From Acetobacterium woodii DSM 1030 (GTDB lineage: Bacteria; Bacillota; Clostridia; Eubacteriales; Eubacteriaceae): a DNA stretch of 64,000 nucleotides. Below are positions 26,786 to 35,420 of this stretch, in pieces. Where the stretch lies: the NCBI RefSeq assembly GCF_000247605.1, contig NC_016894.1, positions 2,407,732 to 2,471,731 on the forward strand. The letters run 5' to 3'. Each line of letters opens with the position of its first letter. The first letter of the stretch is position 1. A program made the translations under genes and the position numbers. Under the pieces are notes generated by a model. That model was not told where the DNA came from. It was given only the letters and a program-made list of their open reading frames with translations, and ran no database searches.

Positions 26786-27522
26786 TGAAAATTCAAACGA
26801 TTGTCAAAAATAATAAATTTTTAGTGCTCGTCCTTGTCGCGTATGCTGTTGTAGCAATCTTGCTGCCGAATAAGTTTTTTCAGTCATTGGGAAATACCTG
26901 GTATTATTTGAAAGAAATGCTGATGATCATGCCTGTGATTCTTTTATTGACCTCCCTCATTACTGCCTGGGTTCCGAGAAAAACCATCGAAAATGCTTTT
27001 GGCAGCCATGCCGGAATTAAAGGTTCTATTTTTGCTTTTTTGTTAGGCAGTTTTTCTGCCGGTCCGATCTACGCCGCATTTCCGGTTTGTAAGATGCTTT
27101 TAAACAAAGGTGCCAGTATCGCTAATGTTGTTATTATATTGTCAACTTGGGCCGTAATTAAAATCCCAATGTTGATTACCGAAAATAAGTTTCTGGGCCC
27201 TGAATTTATGATTTTTCGCTGGATTTTGACAACCATCGCTATTTTCCTGATGGGCTTTATCACAGCTAAACTTGTTAAACCACGAGATGTACCAAATGAC
27301 GCACTAGATGGATCTTTATTGAAAGAAGAAGCCCTTACGCTGGAACCGGATTATTGTCTCGGCTGTGGTATCTGTACTAAAGTTGCTCCCCATCATTTTC
27401 GTCTTGTCAACAAAAAAGCGGAAGTCATCAGCCAAGTGATCGCTAATGACGAGCTTCTTGATATCAAAAACGCTATCGAAAAATGTCCTGCTGCGATTAT
27501 TCACTTCTATGATCAGCATTAA
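26785..27522 (+). CDS. Permease C-terminal half with fused 4Fe-4S ferredoxin domain
   Basis: A 245-residue protein. Residues 1-170 contain about four to five membrane segments and the family signature LLGSFSAGPIYAAFPVCKMLLNKG (split here for reading: LLGSFSAGPIYAAFPV then CKMLLNKG). Residues about 188-245 are a small ferredoxin, CLGCGICTKVAPHHF with a distant EKCPAAI. Three clustered cysteines and the remote one match single-cluster ferredoxins of the Thermotoga type. Its ATG overlaps the end of the first half by one base. A redox cofactor on a permease half suggests transport coupled to, or gated by, electron transfer. Confidence 0.82.
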   Translation: MKIQTIVKNNKFLVLVLVAYAVVAILLPNKFFQSLGNTWYYLKEMLMIMPVILLLTSLITAWVPRKTIENAFGSHAGIKGSIFAFLLGSFSAGPIYAAFPVCKMLLNKGASIANVVIILSTWAVIKIPMLITENKFLGPEFMIFRWILTTIAIFLMGFITAKLVKPRDVPNDALDGSLLKEEALTLEPDYCLGCGICTKVAPHHFRLVNKKAEVISQVIANDELLDIKNAIEKCPAAIIHFYDQH

Positions 27523-28140
27523 TTACAAACGCTTTAACAATTTATTGAGCCGTTTATTGAGTTTAGCAATAGGAAGGCCGACAATATTGTTATAATCCCC
27601 TTTGATCCACTTGACCCAAAGTCCGGCTTCTTCCTGAATACCGTAGGCCCCCGCTTTATCCATTGCCTTCCCCGATTCCACATAGGCCGCTGCTTCATAT
27701 TGCATTTGGTGATCCCATTCATAAAACTTAATCTTGGAAACTGAAACAAAACAATCTTCAATATTCCCATATCTGATGCTGACACCAGTTAATACCTGAT
27801 GGGTATTTCCCGCCAGTTTCTTGATCATCTGATAAGCTTCGATCTCATCTTCAGGTTTTCCTAATATTTGATTATCTAAAATCACAATGGTATCGGCCCC
27901 AATAACCAGTGCCCGACGGTTGATCTTTTGAATGACTTTGGCCTTTCTTGATGCAAGTTCCATAACAAGGGTTTTTACCGTCATCATAAAATCGTCAGCA
28001 CTGTTATTTAAAATAATCTGTTCAATTCTTTTTTCATCAATGGCGGCGGCTTGCGTTTCGAACTCTTTTACTACTCGTTTTAAAAGTTCTTCTCTTCTTG
28101 GCGACTGACTGGCTAAAATTATTTTAGGTTTCAAAAGCAC
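27523..28140 (-). CDS. maf: Maf-family nucleoside triphosphate pyrophosphatase
   Basis: A 205-residue enzyme that hydrolyses non-canonical or modified NTPs and dTTP/UTP. Motifs: LASQSPRREELL at 9-20, GADTIVILDNQILGKP near 85-100 with the catalytic aspartate, and QIEEAGLWVKWIKGDYNNIVGLP near the C-terminus. Family members also affect septum formation. It converges on the ferredoxin-permease gene with the two stops directly abutting. Confidence 0.93.
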   Translation of the reverse strand: MLLKPKIILASQSPRREELLKRVVKEFETQAAAIDEKRIEQIILNNSADDFMMTVKTLVMELASRKAKVIQKINRRALVIGADTIVILDNQILGKPEDEIEAYQMIKKLAGNTHQVLTGVSIRYGNIEDCFVSVSKIKFYEWDHQMQYEAAAYVESGKAMDKAGAYGIQEEAGLWVKWIKGDYNNIVGLPIAKLNKRLNKLLKRL

Positions 28141-28274
28141 GCTCCTTTTTTTAGATTTTTTTGTTGTAACTCAATAAAATGTTAGATATCTTAAATTCCA
28201 GTCTGGCGAGGTTTGCTTTTATCAACTGTATTTGGTATCATATTACAATAAAACGACAAAATGATGGAGAAAAT

Positions 28275-28355
28275 ATGAAAACAAAATTTGATATAAATTC
28301 ATGGTCACGTTGCAATATCACGAAGGATCTGAAAAGGGAGAAATGCAATGACTAA
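28275..28355 (+). CDS. Possible 26-residue leader ORF overlapping rsmH
   Basis: MKTKFDINSWSRCNITKDLK and six more residues, with GGAG six bases before its ATG. Its stop overlaps the start of the methyltransferase gene (ATG at 28348, this stop at 28353-28355), so translation of the two could be coupled. I know no homologue. The evidence is only the ribosome site and the overlap, so it may be chance. Confidence 0.35.
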   Translation: MKTKFDINSWSRCNITKDLKREKCND

Positions 28356-29394
28356 CGAAGAACAAAAACACACCAGACGGCCTCGTTATAAGGGCACGCA
28401 TCCCAAAACCTACAAAGAAAAGTACAAAGAACTACAACCGGATAAATATACCGAAACAGTTGAAAAAGTAATCCGAAAAGGCAGTACGCCTGCAGGTATG
28501 CACCGCTCCATCTGCGTCAAAGAAATAATAACATTCCTGCAGATTATGCCTGGACAAATTGGTTTAGACGCGACTCTGGGTTTTGGTGGACATACTCAAG
28601 AATTGTTGAAGTGCTTAAATTCACAGGGACATTTATATGCCACTGACGTGGACCCGCTAGAATTACCACGCACTCAAAAACGCTTGGAATCCTTAGGTTA
28701 TGGCGCCGAAATTTTAACGATTAAACAAATGAACTTTTCTGATATCGATAAAATCGTAGCAGAATCTGGTCCATTGGATTTTGTATTGGCAGATTTAGGG
28801 GTCTCCTCGATGCAGATAGACAATCCGGAACGGGGTTTTTCATTTAAAAATGACGGGCCTTTAGATCTGCGTTTAAATCCTGAAAAAGGACTTTCTGCTG
28901 CTGAGCGCTTAAAAACAATTCACCAAGATGAATTGGAGGGCATGTTTATCGAAAATGCCGACGAACCGAATGCCGCCCCCATCGCTGCAGCAATTATTGC
29001 GCAGCGAAAACAAGGGCACGATATTATAACGACAAAACAACTCCAGGAAGTTATCCAAAATGCCCTTAAATTTATTCCTGGAAGCAACAGCAAAGAAGCC
29101 TTTAAGAAAACCTGCCAACGCTGCTTTCAAGCATTGCGAATCGATGTCAATGATGAGTTTGAAGTTTTATATGATTTTTTAGAAAAACTTCCCGCTGTCC
29201 TTGCTCCCGGTGGCCGAGTGGCCATTCTTTCTTTTCACTCTGGCGAAGATCGGTTGGTAAAAAAGTCTTTTAAACGGTTTTTCCGCGAAGGAATCTATCA
29301 TGAAATCGACGGCCCGATTCGACCATCAGCGGAAGAATGTCGTGCTAATGGTCGCGCCCGCTCAGCAAAGTTACGTTGGGCCATTAAGGCTTAA
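28348..29394 (+). CDS. rsmH: RsmH-type 16S rRNA C1402 N4-methyltransferase, extended paralogue
   Basis: A 348-residue SAM-dependent methyltransferase. After a basic, Tyr/Lys-rich N-terminal extension of about 50 residues come HRSICVKEI, the SAM motif LDATLGFGGHT (about 71-81), DFVLADLGVSSMQIDNPERGFSF, the lid domain, and FHSGEDRLVKKSF near the end. The core is that of MraW/RsmH. The usual dcw neighbours (mraZ, ftsL, pbp) are missing and the extension is not in classical RsmH, so this may be a second copy with an altered target. GGGAG precedes the ATG. Confidence 0.88.
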   Translation: MTNEEQKHTRRPRYKGTHPKTYKEKYKELQPDKYTETVEKVIRKGSTPAGMHRSICVKEIITFLQIMPGQIGLDATLGFGGHTQELLKCLNSQGHLYATDVDPLELPRTQKRLESLGYGAEILTIKQMNFSDIDKIVAESGPLDFVLADLGVSSMQIDNPERGFSFKNDGPLDLRLNPEKGLSAAERLKTIHQDELEGMFIENADEPNAAPIAAAIIAQRKQGHDIITTKQLQEVIQNALKFIPGSNSKEAFKKTCQRCFQALRIDVNDEFEVLYDFLEKLPAVLAPGGRVAILSFHSGEDRLVKKSFKRFFREGIYHEIDGPIRPSAEECRANGRARSAKLRWAIKA

Positions 29395-29408
29395 TGCGTT
29401 CGCTGCTG

Positions 29409-29450
29409 CAATTGGAACAGCTTTATTTAACCTGTTCCAATTGTGTTTTT
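29409..29450 (+). terminator. Terminator of rsmH
   Basis: Perfect arms CAATTGGAACAG and CTGTTCCAATTG, then TGTTTTT. The last codons and stop of the converging GNAT gene (29423) lie inside the stem, so the hairpin doubles as coding sequence on the other strand. Confidence 0.85.
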
Positions 29451-29887
29451 CTGGGATAAAATCCAAAACGTTTATAAAAGTCAAAAGCCTGTTCATTGCC
29501 CACCGCAACCGATACCGTTTTAGTGTGAGCACCCATTTCGTCCATCCAATTGATCGCATTGCTTAACAAATTTTCGCCCAGTCTTAAGCCCCGATATGTC
29601 TCATGTACAAATAACGACTCCATTTCAGCCTCGCCAGAAAACTCAACTCGGGCAATACAATAGGCCACTGTTTTCATTGTGTCCTGATCAACCGCCATTT
29701 CAATACGTAATTTACCATTTTTAGCTTTCATCAATAAATTTCTTTTTCGTGATTCAAATGAAAAATTAGCATAGTTAGATTTAAAGTTTTCTGAAACATT
29801 TCCATGATGTTGGTTTAGCGCTTCCCAGAGGTTTTTTATTTCATCCAACATGGATTCATCTCCGATTCGATAGATAATGGTTGCCAT
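29423..29887 (-). CDS. GNAT family N-acetyltransferase
   Basis: A 154-residue acetyltransferase. It has ATIIYRIGDESMLDEIKNLW at the N-terminus and the acetyl-CoA motif ESLFVHETYRGLRLGENLLS near 90-110 with the R/GxxxGxGxx-type pattern (RGLRLGE). It ends KTVSVAVGNEQAFDFYKRFGFYPRK. The length and order fit single-domain GNAT enzymes acting on small molecules or protein N-termini. The substrate is unknown. Confidence 0.85.
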   Translation of the reverse strand: MATIIYRIGDESMLDEIKNLWEALNQHHGNVSENFKSNYANFSFESRKRNLLMKAKNGKLRIEMAVDQDTMKTVAYCIARVEFSGEAEMESLFVHETYRGLRLGENLLSNAINWMDEMGAHTKTVSVAVGNEQAFDFYKRFGFYPRKTQLEQVK

Positions 29888-29919
29888 TTTGACATCATCC
29901 TTTCATTATTATATTTTTT

Positions 29920-30087
29920 AGGTAATTGCGAAATTAAAAAACATCAAACAACGGTTGCTTTGGGTGCAGTTTCCACAAACGATTTCGTAACGTGTAGGCG
30001 AACAGTTCATCGAACTGTCCGCCGTACAGTGTAGAAATTGTTTTGTGCGAAACTGAGTCCAAAGCTCATGGCACTTTTGCAATTACC
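29920..30087 (+). repeat. Palindromic repeat family, copy B, with 13-bp flanking duplication
   Basis: The same orientation and length as copy A. The terminal arms are AGGTAATTGCGAAA and TTTTGCAATTACC. Inner arms include GCTTTGG/CCAAAGC and the central GGCGAACAGTTC/GAACTGTCCGCC, so the whole unit can fold as one long hairpin. It is bounded by an exact 13-bp direct repeat, TATTATATTTTTT at 29907-29919 and 30088-30100, as left by transposition into an AT-rich target. It carries no ORF of its own. Confidence 0.88.
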
Positions 30088-30253
30088 TATTATATTTTTT
30101 GCCAAAGTGCCGTTAACTATAAGTTTTTTAATCTGAATTTGGTGCTCAACGCTAAGATATTTTTCGTTGCGATCACATAAATGATATTCAAGTTGAGTCT
30201 TGAAACAATTAAACTTCATTACATTGATGTATTCAAACGAAATAACGCGATTA

Positions 30254-30562
30254 CTAGTCCGTCATTTCTTTTGAGTCGCCAACGTAATTCATTTCATGAT
30301 ATGCCTCTTTTCTTGAAAATTCATTAAAGGCAAACGGGCAAAGCGGAATAATTTTAACCCGGTTTTCTTTGGCTATTTCGACTATATTTTCGACCAACTT
30401 AACCGCAATTTTATTTCCACGAAACTCTGGTTTGACATAGGTATGATTGATAATCCAGCATTTTGGCCCATTTGACGAATAAGCACATTCTCCAACTTCC
30501 TGGTTATTCCAATATGCGGCAACGCGTTTGTCTTCTGATTCATGTTGGTAGTTTATTTTCAT
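30254..30562 (-). CDS. Small GNAT-like acetyltransferase (YjdJ type)
   Basis: A 102-residue protein of the minimal Gcn5-related class. It has EVGECAYSSNGPKCWIINHT, then YVKPEFRGNKIAVKLVENIV (about 57-76) with the acetyl-CoA pyrophosphate loop RGNKIA, then ENRVKIIPLCPFAFNEF. The PLCPFA segment near the C-terminus, with its conserved cysteine, is typical of this short family. The target is unknown. Confidence 0.85.
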   Translation of the reverse strand: MKINYQHESEDKRVAAYWNNQEVGECAYSSNGPKCWIINHTYVKPEFRGNKIAVKLVENIVEIAKENRVKIIPLCPFAFNEFSRKEAYHEMNYVGDSKEMTD

Positions 30563-30613
30563 AACGTCCTCTTTTCTACATGTTTAGTCATTTTACAATG
30601 ATTCTTCTGCTTT

Positions 30614-33586
30614 TTAAATTTTTTTTATTAATTTCATTTTGTTATTGCATTTTTTTTGCAAATCAAGAATTTGCTTTTTTAAGCTGCTATTCGTTTTTGA
30701 AAACTCAAATAATGGCCGTCCAATGTAAAAACCTTGAGCATAATCAACGCCCATCTGAATAACCGTCTCCAGATCGCTTGACTCTTCGATTCCTTCGGCT
30801 ACAACCTTGACTCCTTTTTTATGACAAAAGTCGATCAAATTAGCAACTAAGTTTTGCTTATCACTATTACTGTGAATTCCTTGAATCATTTCAATATCTA
30901 TTTTTATGATATCCGGCAATAATGAAAGAATCCGAACCTCATTGGAATAACCGCTGCCAAAATCGTCCACTGCAATACGGGCCCCATGTTTTTTAAATAA
31001 ATTCACTTTATTACTGAGATTAGCCATATTAATATTTTCTTCTTCAGTCACTTCTAACACAATATTTTTGAAAATCTTACCATAACGGCGTTCGAGCATT
31101 AAATGATCTTCATCATTTAATATTTGGCTGGGAATACTATTTATAAATATCGTCCGATCACCAATTTCGTTAGCTTGTTCATCAATTGTCTGGAATGCCA
31201 TTAAAATGATCATTCTTTCCAGTTGAGCTAATTTTGACTGCGCGGCCGCAACCGCTAAAATCTCTTTAGGATTTTTAAAATTATCCAGCAAAGGTCGCAT
31301 TAAAGCCTCATACGCGATAAATTCACCGGTTTTTAAATCAACGATTGGCTGAAAAGCAAAGCGAATCAATTGTTCGTCCAATAGTCGATTGATAGCCTCG
31401 CGGTTTTCTAACAAATATGACATTTGCAGATAATAATCTCGATTAAATTCAAACAAACAACCTTTTTCTTTGTGTTTTGCTTCATACATTGCAAAATCAG
31501 AAAGTTTTAAAAGGTCAGTTACATTATCGGCATCTTGCGGGTACCAGGCCACCCCAGCCGAAAAACGAATCCGAACATTCTCACCATCTGGCGTATTGAT
31601 TGAAAATGTTTCGCTATATTTATATAGTTCATTAATAATCTTGCGTAGTTCATCCTGATCTTGATAGCCATGTAAATAAATGGCAAACTCATCTCCTGAT
31701 ATTCGCGAAATGATTCCCTGGTATTTTTCAAAATAGCGAAATATTTCGCTAGCACGAATAATCAGACGATCACCAACATCATGGCCAAAATTATCGTTGA
31801 TATATTTTAAATTATCAAGATCAATAAAAACCATCGCCCCAATTTCATCGGGCTTTTCCTTCAGTTTTCGTTTGACTTCTCGTTTTAAAGCCAAATTACT
31901 CGATAAATGGGTTAATGCATCAAAATCTAATTCGTTGGCTAATCGACGATTTTCTTTAATCTCATTGGTTACATCTAAAACAACCCCAACTAAACCGCTC
32001 GGCTGTTTTGCTTCTAAAATACGTAACCATAGTTGTTTCTCGGTGTATTCATCATAATATTCATAAATATCCGGATGATCTTCCATACGATGCAAGGTTA
32101 ATTTATTATAATATTCAGACCAATCTTCTTTGGAAATCTGAGTACCTGGATCAATATGAAGTAACCAGTATAAAAAATCCGTCAGAATGACATATTTGCT
32201 GTCATCAAAAACTTCATAACCGCCAATCGGCAATAAGCTTAATTCGAGTATTTTTGACGTGGTTTTGGAAACATTCATCAAACTTAAATTAAGCAATTGC
32301 AGTGCTGTTGTCAAATCATCAATTTCACGCATCCCTGTTGGCTTAAAATGGATTTCATCATATGGCGAAAGATTACGGACATACTTCGACAATCGTGAGA
32401 TCTTTCGCGTGAAAAAATAAACCAAAACTAAAACGGCTGTAAATGCTATGAATGTCGTTGCAACTATGCTGTAATTCAGCTTTTCTCGAACCGATGCAGA
32501 ATTTTCTCTTAAAACATCACGGGGTACAAAACACGCTAATGACCAATTTCGATCAATAAAAGGTGAGTTGTCACTGTAGACTTTCAATTTTCGCACTGAT
32601 GCGTACATCGTTCCCAGCTTATCCAACGAGGTTTCAAAAATCGCTTCATTTTTTAGAGCTTTTAATTGTAACTGATCATTGTTTTGTAAATCTGCTTTTG
32701 CCAGCACGCCACTGGGAATAAACCAGTCCAGATCCAGCGTATTGTCAGACATTCCGGCAATCACATAAAAACTATTATCATAAAGTAAGTCTGAATCCGG
32801 TAAATAGTATTGCGAAAAATAGGATAAATCAATTTCGATCCCAATAACTCCGTAGCCTTGACCGTTTTCATCTAAAACAGGTAACGTATAACATACCACC
32901 TTTTGATTATCATTTAAGACATCTTTAGGTTTAGACCAATAACCATATCGCTCCATTTCAGATCCTTTATATTGTGAAGCCGCCCAAATTGGCTTTTCAT
33001 AAAAATCAAAATAATCATTATCGTTATTCTCCTGAAGATCAAGATTCCATCCAATGCTGGTTGCGATCTGATATTCTTTGGCAATCGCAGTTGGGCCAAT
33101 TTCCATTATAAAATTTGTCGAATCCTGTGTATTTGGCGTCGAATTACGGATATATATTGCCGAATGAGCCTGACTATTCTCTTTATTGGCATTAGAGCCA
33201 TTAAGAATAAAAAATGCTCCTGTAACATGATTTTGCTTTAAAATTGAAACAAGTGTATCACTTGCCACCGAAGCTGTCTGATTATATAAATCATTATCAA
33301 GATACAAACTTTCGGTTGCTTTTCCATTTTTTTTGGCTAAACTAACTAATTTTTCATCCATATTTTCGTTTTCAGCGACCATACTACCAATTAATTGACC
33401 GACTGTAGAATCAAAGGTCTGCGCTCGATTTTCTGTTGTATTGTTAAGCAATCGCACCGCTTCTGCATCTAATAAATAATATACTTGAGAAACCCATAAT
33501 GCTAAAACCAGTGCCAAACTTTGAAAAATAACAATCAATGCCAGCATAACGTTTAGCTGCCTTCGAAGCGTCCAAGTTCTTTTCAT
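30614..33586 (-). CDS. Membrane GGDEF-EAL cyclic-di-GMP signalling protein
   Basis: A 990-residue sensor. TM1 is near 13-35, then a large extracellular Cache-like domain (about 36-365), TM2 near 369-392 and a PAS-like linker. A GGDEF domain follows (DALTHLSSNLALKREV near 565; active-site variant SGDEF near 630; IDLDNLKYINDNFGHDVGD), and then a complete EAL domain (EALMRP near 758, NSIPSQIL, EVTEEENIN, DDFGSGYSN, DIIKIDIEMI, VVAEGIEE). Both halves keep key catalytic residues, so direction of net activity cannot be set from sequence. It lies 33 bases after a solute-binding lipoprotein gene, almost surely in one operon. Confidence 0.93.
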   Translation of the reverse strand: MKRTWTLRRQLNVMLALIVIFQSLALVLALWVSQVYYLLDAEAVRLLNNTTENRAQTFDSTVGQLIGSMVAENENMDEKLVSLAKKNGKATESLYLDNDLYNQTASVASDTLVSILKQNHVTGAFFILNGSNANKENSQAHSAIYIRNSTPNTQDSTNFIMEIGPTAIAKEYQIATSIGWNLDLQENNDNDYFDFYEKPIWAASQYKGSEMERYGYWSKPKDVLNDNQKVVCYTLPVLDENGQGYGVIGIEIDLSYFSQYYLPDSDLLYDNSFYVIAGMSDNTLDLDWFIPSGVLAKADLQNNDQLQLKALKNEAIFETSLDKLGTMYASVRKLKVYSDNSPFIDRNWSLACFVPRDVLRENSASVREKLNYSIVATTFIAFTAVLVLVYFFTRKISRLSKYVRNLSPYDEIHFKPTGMREIDDLTTALQLLNLSLMNVSKTTSKILELSLLPIGGYEVFDDSKYVILTDFLYWLLHIDPGTQISKEDWSEYYNKLTLHRMEDHPDIYEYYDEYTEKQLWLRILEAKQPSGLVGVVLDVTNEIKENRRLANELDFDALTHLSSNLALKREVKRKLKEKPDEIGAMVFIDLDNLKYINDNFGHDVGDRLIIRASEIFRYFEKYQGIISRISGDEFAIYLHGYQDQDELRKIINELYKYSETFSINTPDGENVRIRFSAGVAWYPQDADNVTDLLKLSDFAMYEAKHKEKGCLFEFNRDYYLQMSYLLENREAINRLLDEQLIRFAFQPIVDLKTGEFIAYEALMRPLLDNFKNPKEILAVAAAQSKLAQLERMIILMAFQTIDEQANEIGDRTIFINSIPSQILNDEDHLMLERRYGKIFKNIVLEVTEEENINMANLSNKVNLFKKHGARIAVDDFGSGYSNEVRILSLLPDIIKIDIEMIQGIHSNSDKQNLVANLIDFCHKKGVKVVAEGIEESSDLETVIQMGVDYAQGFYIGRPLFEFSKTNSSLKKQILDLQKKCNNKMKLIKKI

Positions 33587-33619
33587 TTATTTAACCTTAT
33601 TTTTTTTCTTTCAAAAGTA

Positions 33620-35095
33620 TTATTCCTCTACATACGAAATTTCCAATGACTCTAACTGAGTCTGAATACTGGCGAGCCACTCATCAAAACGTGCATTCAT
33701 GTTCAGATTTTCTAATATTTCTTGTTCTGACATTCCTTGCTCTTTTAAGATAGCTGTCTGTTGTGAACCTTGTTTGGCTATGTCAGTAAGCGATTTTTCT
33801 AAGATGGTTCGAACATTATAACTGCCATTAAAAGGTTTTGACGCATAAGTGTTTGATTTCATGATCTGATTTAAAGCAATATCATAAACTGCAGCAACAT
33901 TTTTTTCGGTTGAATCACCAGTCCGTAAAGACTCCAAGGATGTGTTAAATTCAGTATTCGTATAAGCATCTGTCTCGACTGGTAAATAACCAGTTGTCAT
34001 TGCGAAAGGAATATTCTGTTCCTGCGCAGTAAACCATTTTAGAAAAAGAACGGCCCCTTCTTGATTTTCAGGTGTTGATTTCGCAACACTCATCCCTGCC
34101 CCCTGTTGAATAGCTGTTGCTGTCCCATTTTTAAATACGGGGTATGCAAGGGCTAGAAAATCGATCGGAGACTGTGCATTATTTTTTTCAATCCAGGTCG
34201 GAAAATAAGCTGCTCCCGATGACGATCCAACATAAGCAGCTAAATCTCCTGCTTTAATATCATCAGAACGAAACTTACCAATTGCATTTAAATAACCTAA
34301 ACTCATTCCACCATAATAAAAATCAAATATTTTTTTGAGGGCTTCATGATTTAATACTGTTTGTTCATTCTTTCCATCAATAATTTCAACACCTAATTGT
34401 TTATTGGCAATAATAATAAAATTACCAACCGAGTCTACCCCCATAAAGCTTTTTCCGTCCCAGGCAGTTTCAGGGGTTTGAGCATCAGTCCATTGATAAT
34501 AAGCCTTTGCCACTTGATAAATTCCTTCCCAAGTAGTTAGGTCTTGGCGATTAAAACCGGTGGCTGCCGCAAAATCATTCCAGGCAGTGTCGTTAACATA
34601 CAATAGTTCAGTACTTTTTACAATTGGGATACTTAACAACCGATTCCCATCAAATTTTCCATCATTTAAGAATTCCGCAACATATCGTTTTTGATCATCT
34701 TCAGAAAAATAATCATTTAAATCACAAATTTTTCCAAGTTGATCAATTTCCAGCGCTTTGTCCGGATAAGAAGAAAATAAATCCGGCATCGGATCAGAGT
34801 TAATAACCCCTTTAGCAGAGTCAGTAACAGCCTTTTCCAATTCTGCAATACTGCCTTTTGCCACCGCATTTACAATAACCCCTTTTTCCAAACCGATGCT
34901 TTTATTAAATTGTTCAACCGCAGTCTCTAATGCAATTTTATTGGCTCCAACATAGTAATGCCACAAAGTGATCGAAACCGGATTTTTGGGGTCCAATACC
35001 GATTTTTTTTGCCCGCTGGTTAATCCTGATGAACAGGCCGTCAATACGATTAACATGCTTAAAATCAGACAACCAGCTTTTATTCTTTTATTCAT
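33620..35095 (-). CDS. Extracellular solute-binding lipoprotein (ABC family 1 type)
   Basis: A 491-residue protein with a lipoprotein signal and lipobox LTAC (C21), then the family pattern PVSITLWHYYVGANKIALETAVEQFN. Internal features are DLFSSYPDKALEIDQLGKICDL, GAGMSVAKSTPENQEGAVLFLKWF and QNIPFAMTTGYLPV, all as in sugar-type binding proteins. No permease or ATPase gene is adjacent; the next gene is a GGDEF-EAL protein. It may thus present a ligand to that sensor rather than to a transporter. The ligand is unknown. Confidence 0.9.
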   Translation of the reverse strand: MNKRIKAGCLILSMLIVLTACSSGLTSGQKKSVLDPKNPVSITLWHYYVGANKIALETAVEQFNKSIGLEKGVIVNAVAKGSIAELEKAVTDSAKGVINSDPMPDLFSSYPDKALEIDQLGKICDLNDYFSEDDQKRYVAEFLNDGKFDGNRLLSIPIVKSTELLYVNDTAWNDFAAATGFNRQDLTTWEGIYQVAKAYYQWTDAQTPETAWDGKSFMGVDSVGNFIIIANKQLGVEIIDGKNEQTVLNHEALKKIFDFYYGGMSLGYLNAIGKFRSDDIKAGDLAAYVGSSSGAAYFPTWIEKNNAQSPIDFLALAYPVFKNGTATAIQQGAGMSVAKSTPENQEGAVLFLKWFTAQEQNIPFAMTTGYLPVETDAYTNTEFNTSLESLRTGDSTEKNVAAVYDIALNQIMKSNTYASKPFNGSYNVRTILEKSLTDIAKQGSQQTAILKEQGMSEQEILENLNMNARFDEWLASIQTQLESLEISYVEE

Positions 35096-35295
35096 TTTTC
35101 ACTCCTTAAACGTCAATATTTTTAAAATAGAAACCTCTAAACTTCGCTTTATTATACATTAATTAATTTTCCATGTAAACATTTACACTTTCCCTTGTTC
35201 ATAGGAGTTCAAAGGATTTTTGATTTAATGTCAAAATTTCCGAAATCATTTTAATGAATTGCTATTTTATGTTACCATGATACCTCAATACATCA

Positions 35296-35333
35296 TCAAA
35301 AAAACCCCTAGTTAGCACTTTAGCCAGAGGTTT
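35296..35333 (-). terminator. Terminator downstream of the MoaE-like gene
   Basis: On the minus strand AAACCTCT, a loop of about 16 bases, then AGGGGTTTTTTT (one mismatch), about 85 bases after the stop at 35421. The rest of the gap to 35095 shows only AT-rich promoter DNA for the solute-binding-protein gene. Confidence 0.78.
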
Positions 35334-35420
35334 ATCTTTTAAGCTATTTTTTACTGCTTCCATCCGTGCATATTTATAATTATACCTAAAAAAGGTTGCA
35401 ATGACATTATAATTCTTTTT

